Assembly (NCBI RefSeq): GCF_000151315.2 | Contig: NW_011887296.1 | Location: forward strand, 1,025,095 to 1,089,094 | Direction: 5' to 3' | DNA: 64,000 bases | Origin: Capsaspora owczarzaki ATCC 30864 | Taxonomy: Eukaryota > Opisthokonta > Filasterea | Program-made: the position numbers and the translations under genes | Notes under the pieces: model-generated | The model's input: the letters and a program-made list of their open reading frames with translations, nothing else | What the model was told of the DNA's origin: nothing | The model's database searches: none | Shown: one piece after another, positions 40,961-51,445 of the stretch | How positions within the stretch are numbered: the first letter of the stretch is position 1 | Layout: each line of letters starts with the position of its first letter

Positions 40961-42151
40961 TTAAGATGTTTCTGGAGGCGAATCAGCTGCGGGCGGCGCG
41001 CCTGGATTCGGCTGGGCAACTACCGAGTTGGGAGCGGGGGACTGCATCCCAGTCGGCACGAATTCCTCGACGCCGACGACAACTTGCTCGTCATCCATCT
41101 CCTCCTCGAGTTCGACATTGTATTCGGTATACTCGACGGTGGTGGCTTTGGGAGTATTGCGCCCGGAATCTCCAGAGGCATGCGTGCTTGCCTTTGAGCC
41201 GGGGTGGTTGCGCTCGTCGTACGTGTTGCCCCTTCGGCCGCGACGAGGGGCATGTGTAAGCATGGTCATGGCCAACCCGGCCTCAAAGACGTCCTCTTCC
41301 TCCTGCCTTCGGACAAACCAGCTGGTAATAACATCGAACACGACCGCGCAAAAAATGGGCGATGTGATGCCGGTATTGAGGAGCAGGAAGACGGCGCGGT
41401 AGTAGTACTTGCTCGAATCGATTACGAATAGCAAGGCAAGGTACGAGAGCAGGCAGCAGACGGCAAAAATCAGAGCAGGCCGCCCAGCTCGGAACTCGTT
41501 AAAGGACCGTCGCACATCGCGCAGCGCGTGCGTCCACCACAAGGCCATTGCGGCACAGTAGATTCCAATGAAGCAGTTCAACGAGTAGTTGAGCACCTTG
41601 GTCCTGGTGTAGCACACTTGAATGACTTGGCCGTTCGCCAACACGAGCGGGCCCAACGAGGTTTCACCCGCGGTTGAATTGACAATGCTGAGAACGAGCA
41701 TGGGCACGTAGATGACCCCGACGCCCAGAATCTGGATGAAGGTTCGGTCAATCTTCCGGTGGGTGGCTGCAAAGCGGGAGCTGAGAAAGTCGAGCACAAT
41801 CCATCGCATAAACAGGCGGTAGAGCAAGCAGGCGGAAATCAGCCCCATGCCAAAGGTCACAAAAAACCACTGTCGCCACAACGCGCAAGCACTGAGCACG
41901 GGGTAGTCGTTTGGAATGAGAATTTGTGAGTGCAGCTCGGCCACGAAGCTAATGATGGCGGCCGAGGCTCCAAGAAAGAGCGACCAGGGCTGCTTGGCCT
42001 TGAACGGCTTCCAATCGCGATGGATGACCATGTACAGCGCGACCAAAAACTGGAGGCTCAAGACCAGCGTGCACATGGCAACCGCCCAGACCTCGAATGG
42101 GTTCCAGTAGCTGGTCATGTCCGTGTAGATGATTTCGTCGTCGCCTGCCAT
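40961..42151 (-). CDS. Seven-helix membrane protein resembling RGS1-type receptors
   Basis: A single exon encodes 396 residues. Seven hydrophobic helices are visible: WAVAMCTLVLSLQFLVAL, FLGASAAIISFVAEL, WFFVTFGMGLISACLLY, FIQILGVGVIYVPMLVL, LNYSLNCFIGIYCAAMAL, PALIFAVCCLLSYLALLFV and AVFLLLNTGITSPIFCAV. The N terminus is short and outside with no signal peptide; the C tail is about 110 residues, acidic and Pro/Ser-rich. LLYRLFMRW after helix 3 and ALRDVRRSFNEFR before helix 6 recall plant AtRGS1-like seven-helix proteins, but no RGS domain follows. I infer a G-protein-linked receptor of that loose group; ligand and partner are unknown. It is intronless, while most neighbours have introns. 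Confidence 0.7.
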   Translation of the reverse strand: MAGDDEIIYTDMTSYWNPFEVWAVAMCTLVLSLQFLVALYMVIHRDWKPFKAKQPWSLFLGASAAIISFVAELHSQILIPNDYPVLSACALWRQWFFVTFGMGLISACLLYRLFMRWIVLDFLSSRFAATHRKIDRTFIQILGVGVIYVPMLVLSIVNSTAGETSLGPLVLANGQVIQVCYTRTKVLNYSLNCFIGIYCAAMALWWTHALRDVRRSFNEFRAGRPALIFAVCCLLSYLALLFVIDSSKYYYRAVFLLLNTGITSPIFCAVVFDVITSWFVRRQEEEDVFEAGLAMTMLTHAPRRGRRGNTYDERNHPGSKASTHASGDSGRNTPKATTVEYTEYNVELEEEMDDEQVVVGVEEFVPTGMQSPAPNSVVAQPNPGAPPAADSPPETS

Positions 42152-43365
42152 TGTTGTTTTGCTGTGGATCGAGTCCTCCTTGGTGATGAGTCCAACAGAG
42201 TCAGATCAGTTTGATCTTGAAAATTTGTTGTTCGTTCCGCCGAGTCACGGAGCGAGCGCTTGTGCGTGCTTGAAGCAGGTGTGACTTTGGTAGCGGGACC
42301 AGGATTGCAGGAAGCAAGTGTGGCGTGGACTGATCCGTGATCAGCGAGCGAGCGCGAAGGTTTGCGTTTTGTTTTTGAGCAATAAGGCGGTAATCCTCGT
42401 GGCAGGATTCAGAAACAGTTCAAAAACAGCAAAAAAGGGCCTGCTTGTTGTTGTTGATGTTGATGTGGATTTGCGCTTCTTGATTCAACCCCCGAGAGAA
42501 GGACAGAGGCGTTCGAAACAAAAGAGAGAGACACGGTCGCTGGCTTTGGCTTTGGCTTTGGAGTTGGCTTTGGCTGCGCAAAGTGGTACAATTTTGAATC
42601 AAAGATCGGAATTGCTTAGCTGATCAAGCCAAAAATCGATGGAAAAAAAAAATCCACAACAAAGAAACGGCCTGCGCTGGAGCACGGTGCGTGTGTATGG
42701 TGTGACTTGGGATGCAAGCCTGGTCCAGTGTGCCTCGGCGAGTTGCGTTTCCCAAGTGGGATGGGGAGGGGAGGCGGTTTGGCGAGAGGAGTGGAAGGAG
42801 GCGTACTTGGGAAAAAAAAAAAAAAAAAAAGCGCAGGTGCGAATAGTGAACTTTGAACTGTGGATGATGGACACGAGTGGAAATTTTCGGTAGCCAACGG
42901 GTGGAGCGAGAGAAAGAGATAGAGACAGAGAGACAGAGAGAGAGAGAGAGAAACGACAACAAACGAAGAGCAAGAAACAGAGAGAAAGAGAGAATTGGAA
43001 GACAAACAATGCAATCCACTCACTAAAATTGTGACGAAGGCAAAATGAAAGAGTGAAATAGTGTAAATTTGTGGTTGGAAGCGAATTCGTGGTTGTCGTT
43101 GATTCGATTGTGGACAACACATTATTCGAGATGGAAAAAGGGGACATGGAGTGAGTGAATTGGCGATTTGAGCAACGGAAGCAAGTAGGGGGAAAAAAAA
43201 AAAAAAAAAAAAGCGAGCCTCAATGCATCCACTCACTCACTCACTCAATCCAATTGCTCAACCATCTCAGAAATTGAATCAATGAATGGAAAACACCGCA
43301 TTTGACTCGATTGCAGTCCTCTACTCTTCTTTTTTTTGTTTTTCTCTCCATCTCTCTCATAAAGC
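42152..43365. promoter_or_regulatory. Divergent promoter region, seven-helix gene / bL17m
   Basis: 1.2 kb with (GGCTTT)n-like tandem units (42540-42572), A runs (42812-42830 and 43192-43212), (GA)n (42905-42953) and (ACTC)n-type repeats (43229-43245). A CT-rich segment ends just before the bL17m ATG. No gene is seen; long minus-strand frames here are made of T-run codons. Confidence 0.5.
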
Positions 43366-44558
43366 ATGGGCAAGTACGGCGCAACACTGGCCAAGCTGAG
43401 CCGCAAGACGTCGCATCGCATGGCGCTCCTGCGAAACCTCACCGCAGCCCTCATCCGCCACGAGCGCATCGAGACGACGTATGCCAAGGCCAAGGCTGCC
43501 CACCGCGTCGCCGAGAAGGTCAGTCCTGGGGGGCACACACACACGGGGGAGGAGAAAGAGTGGAAAGCAAAGAGAGATCTCCCCGTCTCGCTCTCGCTCT
43601 CGCTCTCCAGCTCGGTCCTGCGATTGCCGTTGGCTGGAACAGTCCTCTCACACTGAATAACTGTCAACTTTCCTCTGCTTGCTTTTTCGTTGGTGTGTGG
43701 TGGCAGATCATCACGCTCGGAAAGCGAGACACGGCATTCACCAAGCGCAAGGTCCGCGGCTTCTTGTACGACCACGATGGCTCGCTCACACGAAAGCTCC
43801 ACACCGAGCTCAAGAAGCGGTATGCACAGCGCGCCGGTGGTTACACGCGCGTGCAGCGCTTGCCCGCACGAGCGTCGGATCAGGCGGCGATGGGTGTGCT
43901 CGAACTCGTGGACAGCCCCCTCCCGAATCTGCCCAAGCTCAACTTGACGGAAAAGGCCTTTGAGCGTGCGCTGAGCATCCGTACCTTTGCAGTAAAGCAG
44001 GACTTGCGCTCCCAGGCGTACTGGGCCGAGCAGACCGCGCTGGCGAAAGGCGTGTCGGTCGCCGAGGCGAAAAAGATTGCCGAGCGCGTCCGGACTGGCG
44101 AGGCGGCCACATTGCTCATCCAGCAACACCGCGACACAGTCCTCAAGGAGGCTATCGCTAAAGAGTCCAACCCCGACGCGCCGATCGGCCGATCTGCCGG
44201 AAAATCCCAGCGTCGCTCGCCAGGCGTGTTTGCGACGCACATGCTCATGTCTCAACACAGCGAGTTTGCATTGCAAAACCACGCTGCGCGCAACAGGCGC
44301 ATCGCGTCCGCTGCGCTCAGCGAGCAAGGCGTTGTGCGCACCCCTCAGCAGGCCGTCATCAACGGCATTTATGCTCTGGCGCTCCGTCACCGAGCAGACC
44401 ATATTGCAGAGCTCCGGCAAATTCAACCACGCTACAATGAGGCCTTTGCCAAAATACGCAAGGAGCAAGAGACTCAGGCCCAGCAACAACAAGCCATGGA
44501 GAAGGAAGCCAAGAAGCAGCAAGGCGTCTTGGGCCGCTTGCGAGGGATTTTCGGGTGA
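43366..44558 (+). CDS. MRPL17: Mitochondrial ribosomal protein bL17m
   Basis: Exons 43366-43518 and 43707-44558 give 334 residues. The N-terminal 110 residues are the bL17 fold: [45 protein letters not shown] and RKVRGFL. It binds 23S-type rRNA near the exit tunnel of the mitochondrial large subunit. Bacterial bL17 has about 120 residues and human MRPL17 about 175, so here some 200 residues of charged, helix-prone extension ([14 protein letters not shown] to [13 protein letters not shown]) are added. The open frame runs through the intron, which is 188 bases without a stop. The start is preceded by a CT-rich tract like those of other genes here. No classic presequence is evident beyond the basic N terminus. 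Confidence 0.92.
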
Positions 44559-45027
44559 TCGAGCAGCGCAGCGCTTCGATCTGGGCCTGACGATGCTAAT
44601 GATGAGCGAGAGAGCGAGAGAGAGAGAGAGAGAGAAACAATGGGTGGAGCTCTTCTGCCTTGCTTTGTTCGTTCGTTGTTGGCTCTTTGTATTTTAATAA
44701 TCGACCAAAAACTGCATGCCAGAAAAACAAAACGAGTGTGTGTGGAGTTTATCGAGTGCGTTGTGAAGCCTGTTCCATCTGCACGCTGCCAGCGAGTGCT
44801 CGGCTGAAATCAGGAAAATTGAACTGTGGATGGAGCACTTCTTGCATTTCTCGCTCGCTCTTTCTCTCTTTCTCGATCGCGCTTCGTTCCACGACTGGCC
44901 ATCGCTTCGTGAGCATGCAGTCAATCCCAGCGCTGCCATTTTATCTGGCTTGACAACACGCCACCTCCCAATTTTATTTAGGTGCTCAGTCGTTTTTACT
45001 TGAAACACTTTTTGACAACTACCAACA
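44559..45027 (+). other. bL17m 3' flank and transgelin 5' flank
   Basis: 469 bases with (GA)n at 44605-44635 and CT-rich sequence at 44840-44880. No gene is seen. Confidence 0.45.
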
Positions 45028-46800
45028 ATGTCCAACCGACCTGCTGCCATGGGCCTCGACGCCGAGCTCGCTGCCAAGCGCGCCGCCAAGTACGACCCCG
45101 TTGCCGAGGGTGAGGCCATTGCCTTCATCAAGGAGCAGACTGGCATTGTCGTCCCCGCCGGCAGCGACAACGTCCACTCGGCCCTCAAGGACGGCTCCGT
45201 TCTTGCAGAGTAAGTTGAGCAACCCAAAAAAAAAAAAAAAAAAAAAAAAGTGTGCCTTTTTATTATTTTTATTTATTATTTTTTTGAGGAACGTTTCTTG
45301 CACCTTTGCGCTTCTGCTGGTCGTGCGCCAAGCCGGCGATGCGAGGGGGTTTGTGCAGTCGCACAGAGTGTGGTGGTGTGAGAGGAGAGCATGCGCCCCG
45401 ACTGCTACGGAACTGAACTGTCATCGAAAAAAGCGCGATCTTGCATTTTTTGTTATTTTTTTTTTTTTTTTTTTTTGTTATTGAGTGCGGTTGGATCTAT
45501 GTGGTGCTAGATCTCAACGCTTCTCGACGCTGCTTCTTTCGTTCTCGTCGACTGCTTTCTCTTCTCCTCTCTCTCTCTCTACATTGTCGTCTCCTCTTCC
45601 ACAAAGTTGGTTGTCGAGCGTGTGTTCGTTCTCGCTGCATTGCAACAGTGTGGTTCGATCGCTGCTTCTTTTTTTTTTTCTTTTTTTTTTCGCTGGAATT
45701 TTTTAATTTTTTCAATTCCAATTTTGTGTCATTGTTTGTTCTTTTTTTTTTCTTTTTTTTTTTTTAATCTTTTTGTCTCTCTCTCTTATCGCTCTCCCTT
45801 CTTGTGCCTTTTGTGCAATAATGCTTTCATCACATCAAAGTGTCACGCACCCCTCCTTTTGCCACCATGATTGTCCCGCTCGCTTTCATTCTTTTGGTTG
45901 CGGTCAACAAGTGCATGTTTTTTTTTTTCTTTTTCTTTTTTTTTTTCTCTTTTTTTTTTTCTTTTTTTTTTCTCTTTTTTTTTCTTTTTTTTTTTGCTTT
46001 TTTGTTTGTCATCATCATTGTTGTCAACGAACTCACCCTTTCCCCTCTGTGCGTTCCTTCTTCGCATCATCAGGCTCGCCAACTCGGTCAAGCCTGGCTC
46101 GTTCTCCAACACCAAGGCCCAGACCATGCCCTTCAAGCAGGTAATTGCTCATCACTGTGGTTTTGTTTGTGTTGGCCTTTTTCTTCTTTCTTTTTCTTTA
46201 AAACTCTCGCGCTTCGATTTTTTTTTTTTTTTCGATTTGTAATCTGAGGTGCCGATAACGGTGTTTTATTTTCGGAGGTGTCGGACTTTGGTTGGCCAGT
46301 TGGAGGGGGGGATGGCGGGTGTGAACCTCAAATTTTCGCTGTGATTCATTGAACTGTGTGCTTGCGTTGCTCATCCGATTGGTTCCTCTTTGTTTGCTTT
46401 TTTTTTTTTTTTTTTTTCCTTTCTCTCACTTCAGATGGAGGTCATCAACAAGTTCCTCGAGGTCGCCTCGTCGCTCGGTGTCCCGATCACCAACTCTTTC
46501 CAGACTGTCGACCTGTTCGAGAACCAGAACATTGGCCAGGTATGCACTTTTTCCCGACTGCTTGGCTCTTGCTTGGCTCTCATTCTCACTGCTCTGCTCT
46601 TTTGCTTCGCTCAGGTCATCATTTGCATCAACGCCCTCAAGCTCGCTGCTCAGGGCAAGGGCAAGCTCAACAGCCACGCCAGCAAGGAGGTTGTCACCGA
46701 CCACTCTGTCATCCCCATGCAGACCCACGGCTACACTGGCGGCGCCAACGCCTCTGGTCAGAACTTTGGCCTCGGTCGCCAGATCGTCAACAACAAGTAA
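45028..46800 (+). CDS. TAGLN: Transgelin/calponin-like actin-binding protein
   Basis: Four exons, 45028-45209, 46074-46140, 46435-46539 and 46615-46800, join in phase to 179 residues. A single calponin-homology domain is visible: EGEAIAFIKEQTG, LKDGSVLAELANSVKPGSF, PFKQMEVINKFLEVASSLGV, DLFENQNIGQVIICINAL. A C-terminal calponin-type repeat follows (GYTGGANASGQNFGLGRQI). Such proteins (transgelin, yeast Scp1, Dictyostelium CH proteins) bundle and stabilise actin filaments. Intron 1 (864 bases) and intron 2 are built from long T tracts, like the RAB7 introns. G-rich third-position codon choice (GTC, CTC, AAG) suggests strong expression. Confidence 0.95.
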
Positions 46801-47036
46801 AAGGTGTTGTTGTTGTTGTACTTTCGTTCCCCCCCCCCCCGTTTGCGTTCTGACAATGGCGTGTTTTTCGTGTTGAATAAGTCACTTGTTTTCAATACAA
46901 TGGATCGTTGTTGTCGTGTAACAACGCTGCGTTGTATTCAGTACTCTGATACACTGAACATGCATGGCAAACCGAGGAGAGGACATAAATATGAAGCAAC
47001 CTCAACAAAAGTCGCAAAAAGCATGCAGCTGCATCT

Positions 47037-48373
47037 CTACTCGGGTCCAACGCTGCTGTCGACAGGAGTCGGAAGGGTCGGCACTCCTTCCAGTCGCACG
47101 CGTTTCCGTGCGTGAGTTGAGGGGATGGAAGCGGTTAGCTCGGCGGCGACAGTGGCTGCTGCTGCTGCTGCTGATGTCAACAGTTGCGCGACGACAGCCG
47201 CGTCCGCTAACGGATTTGGCACAGGAAGCGCTTGACTGTTCAGCAATGAAAGCGGATCCTGTGAATTTGGCTCGGATACGGCCGGTGTCGGGGGCACGCT
47301 CTGCTCGTGCACTCGGCGGACATGCGCCCTGAGAGTGTGTTTGTGCGCAAAGGACGCGCCACAGCTGTCGACCTCGCAAGTGAACGGCTTGTGTTGCTCG
47401 TGAAACGATCGCACGTGCGTGTTTCGCGCATGGATGGAAAAGTAAAACTTGCCACAGCCCTCGATTGGGCACGGGAAGGACTCGCGAGTGGGATCGTGCG
47501 TCCGGAGGTGATCGCGGAAGCTGCCTCGATTTTTAAAGGTGCGCCGGCAATGAGGGCACACCTTGACGGCAGGATGCTCGGCCTTGCGGTGAGCCACATA
47601 GTCAGACCACTTGGAGAAGTGAGCCTCGCAGTCGGCACATGCGTAGCTTGTCGAGTGACGACGCGCGTGTTTCCGAAGCTCGCACGCCTTCAAGAAAGCC
47701 ATGTCGCATCCTGCCTCCGGGCATGCGAACGGCAAGACATTGGTGTGCACAAACATGTGTGTGCGTAGCTGAGAATGCTTGGCGAAGGTTTCACTGCGAG
47801 AAGCGCGAAAAGTCCAAAGTCAAAACACAAAACAAAGCTAAAAACACAAAACACAAAACAATGCTGCAAAGGACGAAAGTACCTGCAGCCATCAAAAGTG
47901 CACTTGTACGGCAACTCTCGATTGTGCGTCTGCATATGTCGCTTCAGGTGGTAGTTGTTCACGTATGCCCACTCACAACCTGCTACCGTGCACTTGAATG
48001 GCTTGTCGCCAGAGTGCGTCCGTTGGTGCCGTAGCAAGTGTGTCTGGCGAAAGTACGACTTGTCGCATCCAGGCTCTGAGCAAGACCATTTCCTCTGGCC
48101 AAACCCAATCCAGAAAATATCAATTTATAAGCGCGGCGAATTCTCAGAAAATCCCCATCGAGATCAACACCTACTGTCTGCCCTGACGCGGATACTTCAG
48201 CGAGTGATGCAGACGAAGCAACTCGTGTAGTCGCAGTATCGCCAGCATCGTGCGGTCCTTCTTCGCTGTCTGACTCTTGAATGTCTGGCAAACGCTGCTC
48301 CTGGTCGGAGTTGAAGTCCTCATCATTGTCGGAGGCGTCTCCGCCTGCCATGTCGCCATGGTCATCATCATCA

Positions 48374-48430
<57 letters not shown>

Positions 48431-48687
48431 TAGGCATCATTATAGGCATCATCGTCGTCGTCGTCGTCGTCATCAAGCAGTCGGCGGCGTGAGGAAGTGT
48501 GCTGAAATCTCGCTGTCGGCGTCGCACGTGGAAGTGTAGTCTGAGCGGCACCGACACGTCGCCCTGCGGCCTCGGACGGCCCGACTGTCATTGGAGAAGC
48601 GGCACTGCGTGTATCGTGGTCTGGGTCGGCCCCGGAGTCGGCTTGGTCGTCGCTGGGTGCTTTTCGCTTGGTCGGGATGCGTTGCAT
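47037..48687 (-). CDS. GTF3A: TFIIIA-like C2H2 zinc-finger protein
   Basis: The N-terminal half (about 190 residues) is very acidic, with Asp runs of about 9 and more than 20. At least eight C2H2 fingers follow: CSEPGCDKSYFRQTHLLRH, CTVAGCEWAYVNNYHLKRH, CTFDGC with ETFAKHSQLRTH, CPEAGCDMAFLKACELRKH, CADCEAHFSKWSDYVAHR, CPHCRRTFKNRGSFRDH, CPIEGCGKFYFSIHARN and CEVDSCGASFAHKHTLRAH. The C-x4-C spacing alternating with short C-x2-C fingers in the middle, with a Trp finger, is typical of TFIIIA, which binds the 5S rRNA gene and 5S RNA. Fingers 3 and 4 are joined across an intron near 47790-47880. A yeast Zap1-like factor cannot be excluded. The C tail is Ala-rich. The start is taken at the first Met of the acidic domain (MQRIPTKRK). 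Confidence 0.72.
48366..48472 (-). repeat. (GAC)n triplet tract encoding polyaspartate
   Basis: The plus strand shows CATCATCATCATCGTCGTC followed by about 17 GTC units, then a second shorter array after an interruption (48432-48450). It is translated as Asp runs in the zinc-finger protein. Confidence 0.92.
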
Positions 48688-50229
48688 TTCGCTCACTGTA
48701 AAGTCGAAGATGAATTGGAGTGAGAAGCGGAACCATTTTGGCGCATTGTTCATGTGAGTTGAGAGTGCATTGTATTTGCTATTGCATGATGAGCGAGCGG
48801 ACGCACTGAGACGCTCCGGCATCACCAACAGATGGTTGAAGTTTGCCGAATTGCTGCAATTTCAAACAAAGCCCGTGCTCTTGCTCTTCGCTCTGCTGTT
48901 TCATGTACGATCAGACGTCAGCCCATGAAGACCGCCATCGTCTCGTTCAAACGAGTGACGCTGGTGAGGACGAGCAATCAAGCGAGCAGGAAGGGTCAAA
49001 GTCAAACGGATTCGGTCTCGATCTCGCTCTCTTACACACTCTCCATTGCGCTCGATTCTTCCTTTTCGTTGCGCTTTTCATTCCCAATGCTTTTGTGATT
49101 TTGGAAGGATGATCTTCAGCTCAGTCTCGACATTAGTTGTATGTGCGAATGCATTACTTTGCTGGTTTTTTTTTCGTTTTTTTTTTTTTTTCGTTGTTTT
49201 TTTTTTTTTTTCGTTTTTTTGGATGTTTTTCTCGCCTCTTCTCAGCGCTAAGCCAACCCACAGCCCAGATGAACGACGATGCGATTGGACAGAGTGATTA
49301 AAGTGATTTGAGACGATGGAGAAGGAGAGGATGATGATAATGGTCGCTGGGACAGCTGACTGTGTGTCCTTTCGTCCTATTACGCGCGCTTTGCTCCTCC
49401 TCGCGCATCCAACTGGCAAGAGAGCGCGGCGAGTGGGCTGTCGTGCTCATCGTGCTCATCGGCTTGTTCACCCATGTCCTTGTCTGGCTGTGTGGTTTGG
49501 GGAAAATCCCCCTTTCCCCTCCTTTCCCAAATGCCCTTCGCTTTCCCCCTTTCTCTGCAATGCAATGGCTGACAAGCAACGCCGCCCCGTCTTGTGACAC
49601 TGAGCGCAATGGATTTTTTTATTTATTTCATTTTATTTTATTTTTATTTGATTGGTGCTGCTATGTCTCGTGCTTCTGCTGCGGCTGCTTTTTCACACAA
49701 GCGACTGAATTAAGTGCACTACTTTGTGCAATCGTGGAAGGAACGAACAGCGACAGCGGCGCAAACAAACGGCAAAATCGAAAAGAAGAAAGAAAAAAAA
49801 AACGGCAGATCTCAACAAGAATGGCTTTTTTTTTTTTTTTTTTGTTTTTTTGGCTGTCGTTTTTTCCTTCGTTCTCTCGTTGCATCTTCATTCACTCTGC
49901 TCCAAATCGGATGGATGGATAGGGAGGGGGAGGGGTTCAAATGATGACCAGCAACATGCCTTCTCTGCTCCATTCGTGCTGCTGTTCGAGCTTGTCGCGT
50001 CATTTTTGTCTTCATTTTTTTATTCTTTTTTTTTTTTCTTTTTTCCTTCTTCTTGTTCCGCCTTCTTCTTCTTCCTCACTTTTTGTTTGTTCGTCCTCAC
50101 TATTCGCTCATTGGCTTGTTGCTGTTGTTACTTGCTTGAATCAATGACAGACTATTAGGCCGCGGCTGGACACTATCCCCCTCCTTGAATTCTTGATTGC
50201 CGGAAAAAAACAAACTCAAACACAAAAGC
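48688..50229. promoter_or_regulatory. Divergent promoter region TFIIIA-like / ARL8
   Basis: 1.5 kb. T runs dominate (49166-49220, 49610-49650, 49825-49850, 50015-50050), with a GGATGGATGG-type GA-rich piece at about 49905-49935. No coding frame outside these runs looks real. One or both genes may have untranslated first exons here. Confidence 0.5.
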
Positions 50230-51010
50230 ATGTCCTGGTTCAAGGCGATCGTCGAGTGGTTCAAATCGCTCTTCTGGAAGGAGGAGATGGAGCTGACGCT
50301 GGTCGGCCTCCAGAACTCGGGCAAGACGACCTTTGTCAACGTCATTGCATCGGGCCAGTTCAGCGAAGACATGATCCCGACCGTTGGCTTCAACATGCGC
50401 AAGGTCACCAAGGGCAACGTCACCATCAAACTCTGGGATATCGGCGGTCAACCTCGCTTTAGGAGCATGTGGGAGCGCTACTGCCGTGGCGTGAACTGCA
50501 TCGTGTAAGTGGATGTCGTGATGTGGTGGTTGTGGAAAGGGTTTATGTGCTGCGGCTCTCAAATGTTGCTCGCGTCTCGGTCCACTGTCTCAATCTCCTT
50601 CTCCCTCTCCCCGTCTCTCCCCTCTCTCGTGCAGATACATGGTCGACGCCGCCGACCACGAAAAGCTCGAGGCTGCCCGAAACGAGTTGCACGGACTTCT
50701 TGAGAAGCCCCAACTTAACGGCATCCCCGTCCTTGTTCTTGGCAACAAGAACGACCTACCAGACGCATTCAGCGTGGAAGAGCTGATTGTTCGTCTGTAC
50801 GTAGTTATTTACTGAGGGCGAAAGGTGGATGCCCAACATGATTTGCTGATTCTCACTTTTGTTCAACTCACCCTCGCTCGCACAAAACACAGTAACCTGA
50901 AGGCTATCAGCAACCGCGAGGTCTGCTGCTACTCTGTCTCCTGCAAAAAGCAAGACAACATTGACATCACCCTCCAGTGGCTTATCAAGCACTCAAAGAG
51001 CTCCAAGTAA
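50230..51010 (+). CDS. ARL8: ARL8 lysosomal small GTPase
   Basis: Exons 50230-50504, 50635-50796 and 50893-51010 join to 184 residues (animal ARL8A/B have 186). The protein is nearly identical to animal ARL8 in [63 protein letters not shown] and the end [15 protein letters not shown]. The amphipathic N terminus ([15 protein letters not shown]), which is acetylated rather than myristoylated in the family, targets lysosomes. ARL8 recruits kinesin adaptors and HOPS for lysosome movement and fusion, in functional partnership with Rab7, also in this window. Confidence 0.97.
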
Positions 51011-51445
51011 AAAAACCACCGAACAATCACAACTTGGAACGTGTAGTCGTCGCTTTCGCGTGATTCTCTGTTCCTAGCACCCCCTTTCCTTCTGTTGATG
51101 ATTATCTTTTTGGTCAAATTTGTTGCTATCTTGATTGCATGTCGTCCTTTTTGTCATTTGTTGTTTTTTCGCCGCAGCTGTTAAATGCGGACACAGCATA
51201 GATCTTCGTTACGTTTCAGTTGCTGCTTGCGCTTCAGCCATCACGTCGAAAATCATGATGAATGAAGTGGGGGTTATATTGTTTTTGTCGAACACACTCC
51301 AGGAAGGACGTTGAACGAATGCAGTTTGAAAAATTTGATGGGGGGAAAACACAACAACAAAACAGAAGCATTGAGTAACAGAGCAAGAACGAGGAAGAAG
51401 AAGAAAAAAAATACAGAAATGAAAAGATACAAGAAAGAAAAGGCT
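51011..51445. other. Convergent intergenic space ARL8 / NOG1
   Basis: 435 bases with both 3' UTRs. It is A-rich at 51340-51440. No gene is seen. Confidence 0.45.

Noticed and set aside
45441-46247. Phe-rich frames in transgelin intron 1
   Set aside because: They are intron T tracts; exons 1 and 2 join in phase across them.
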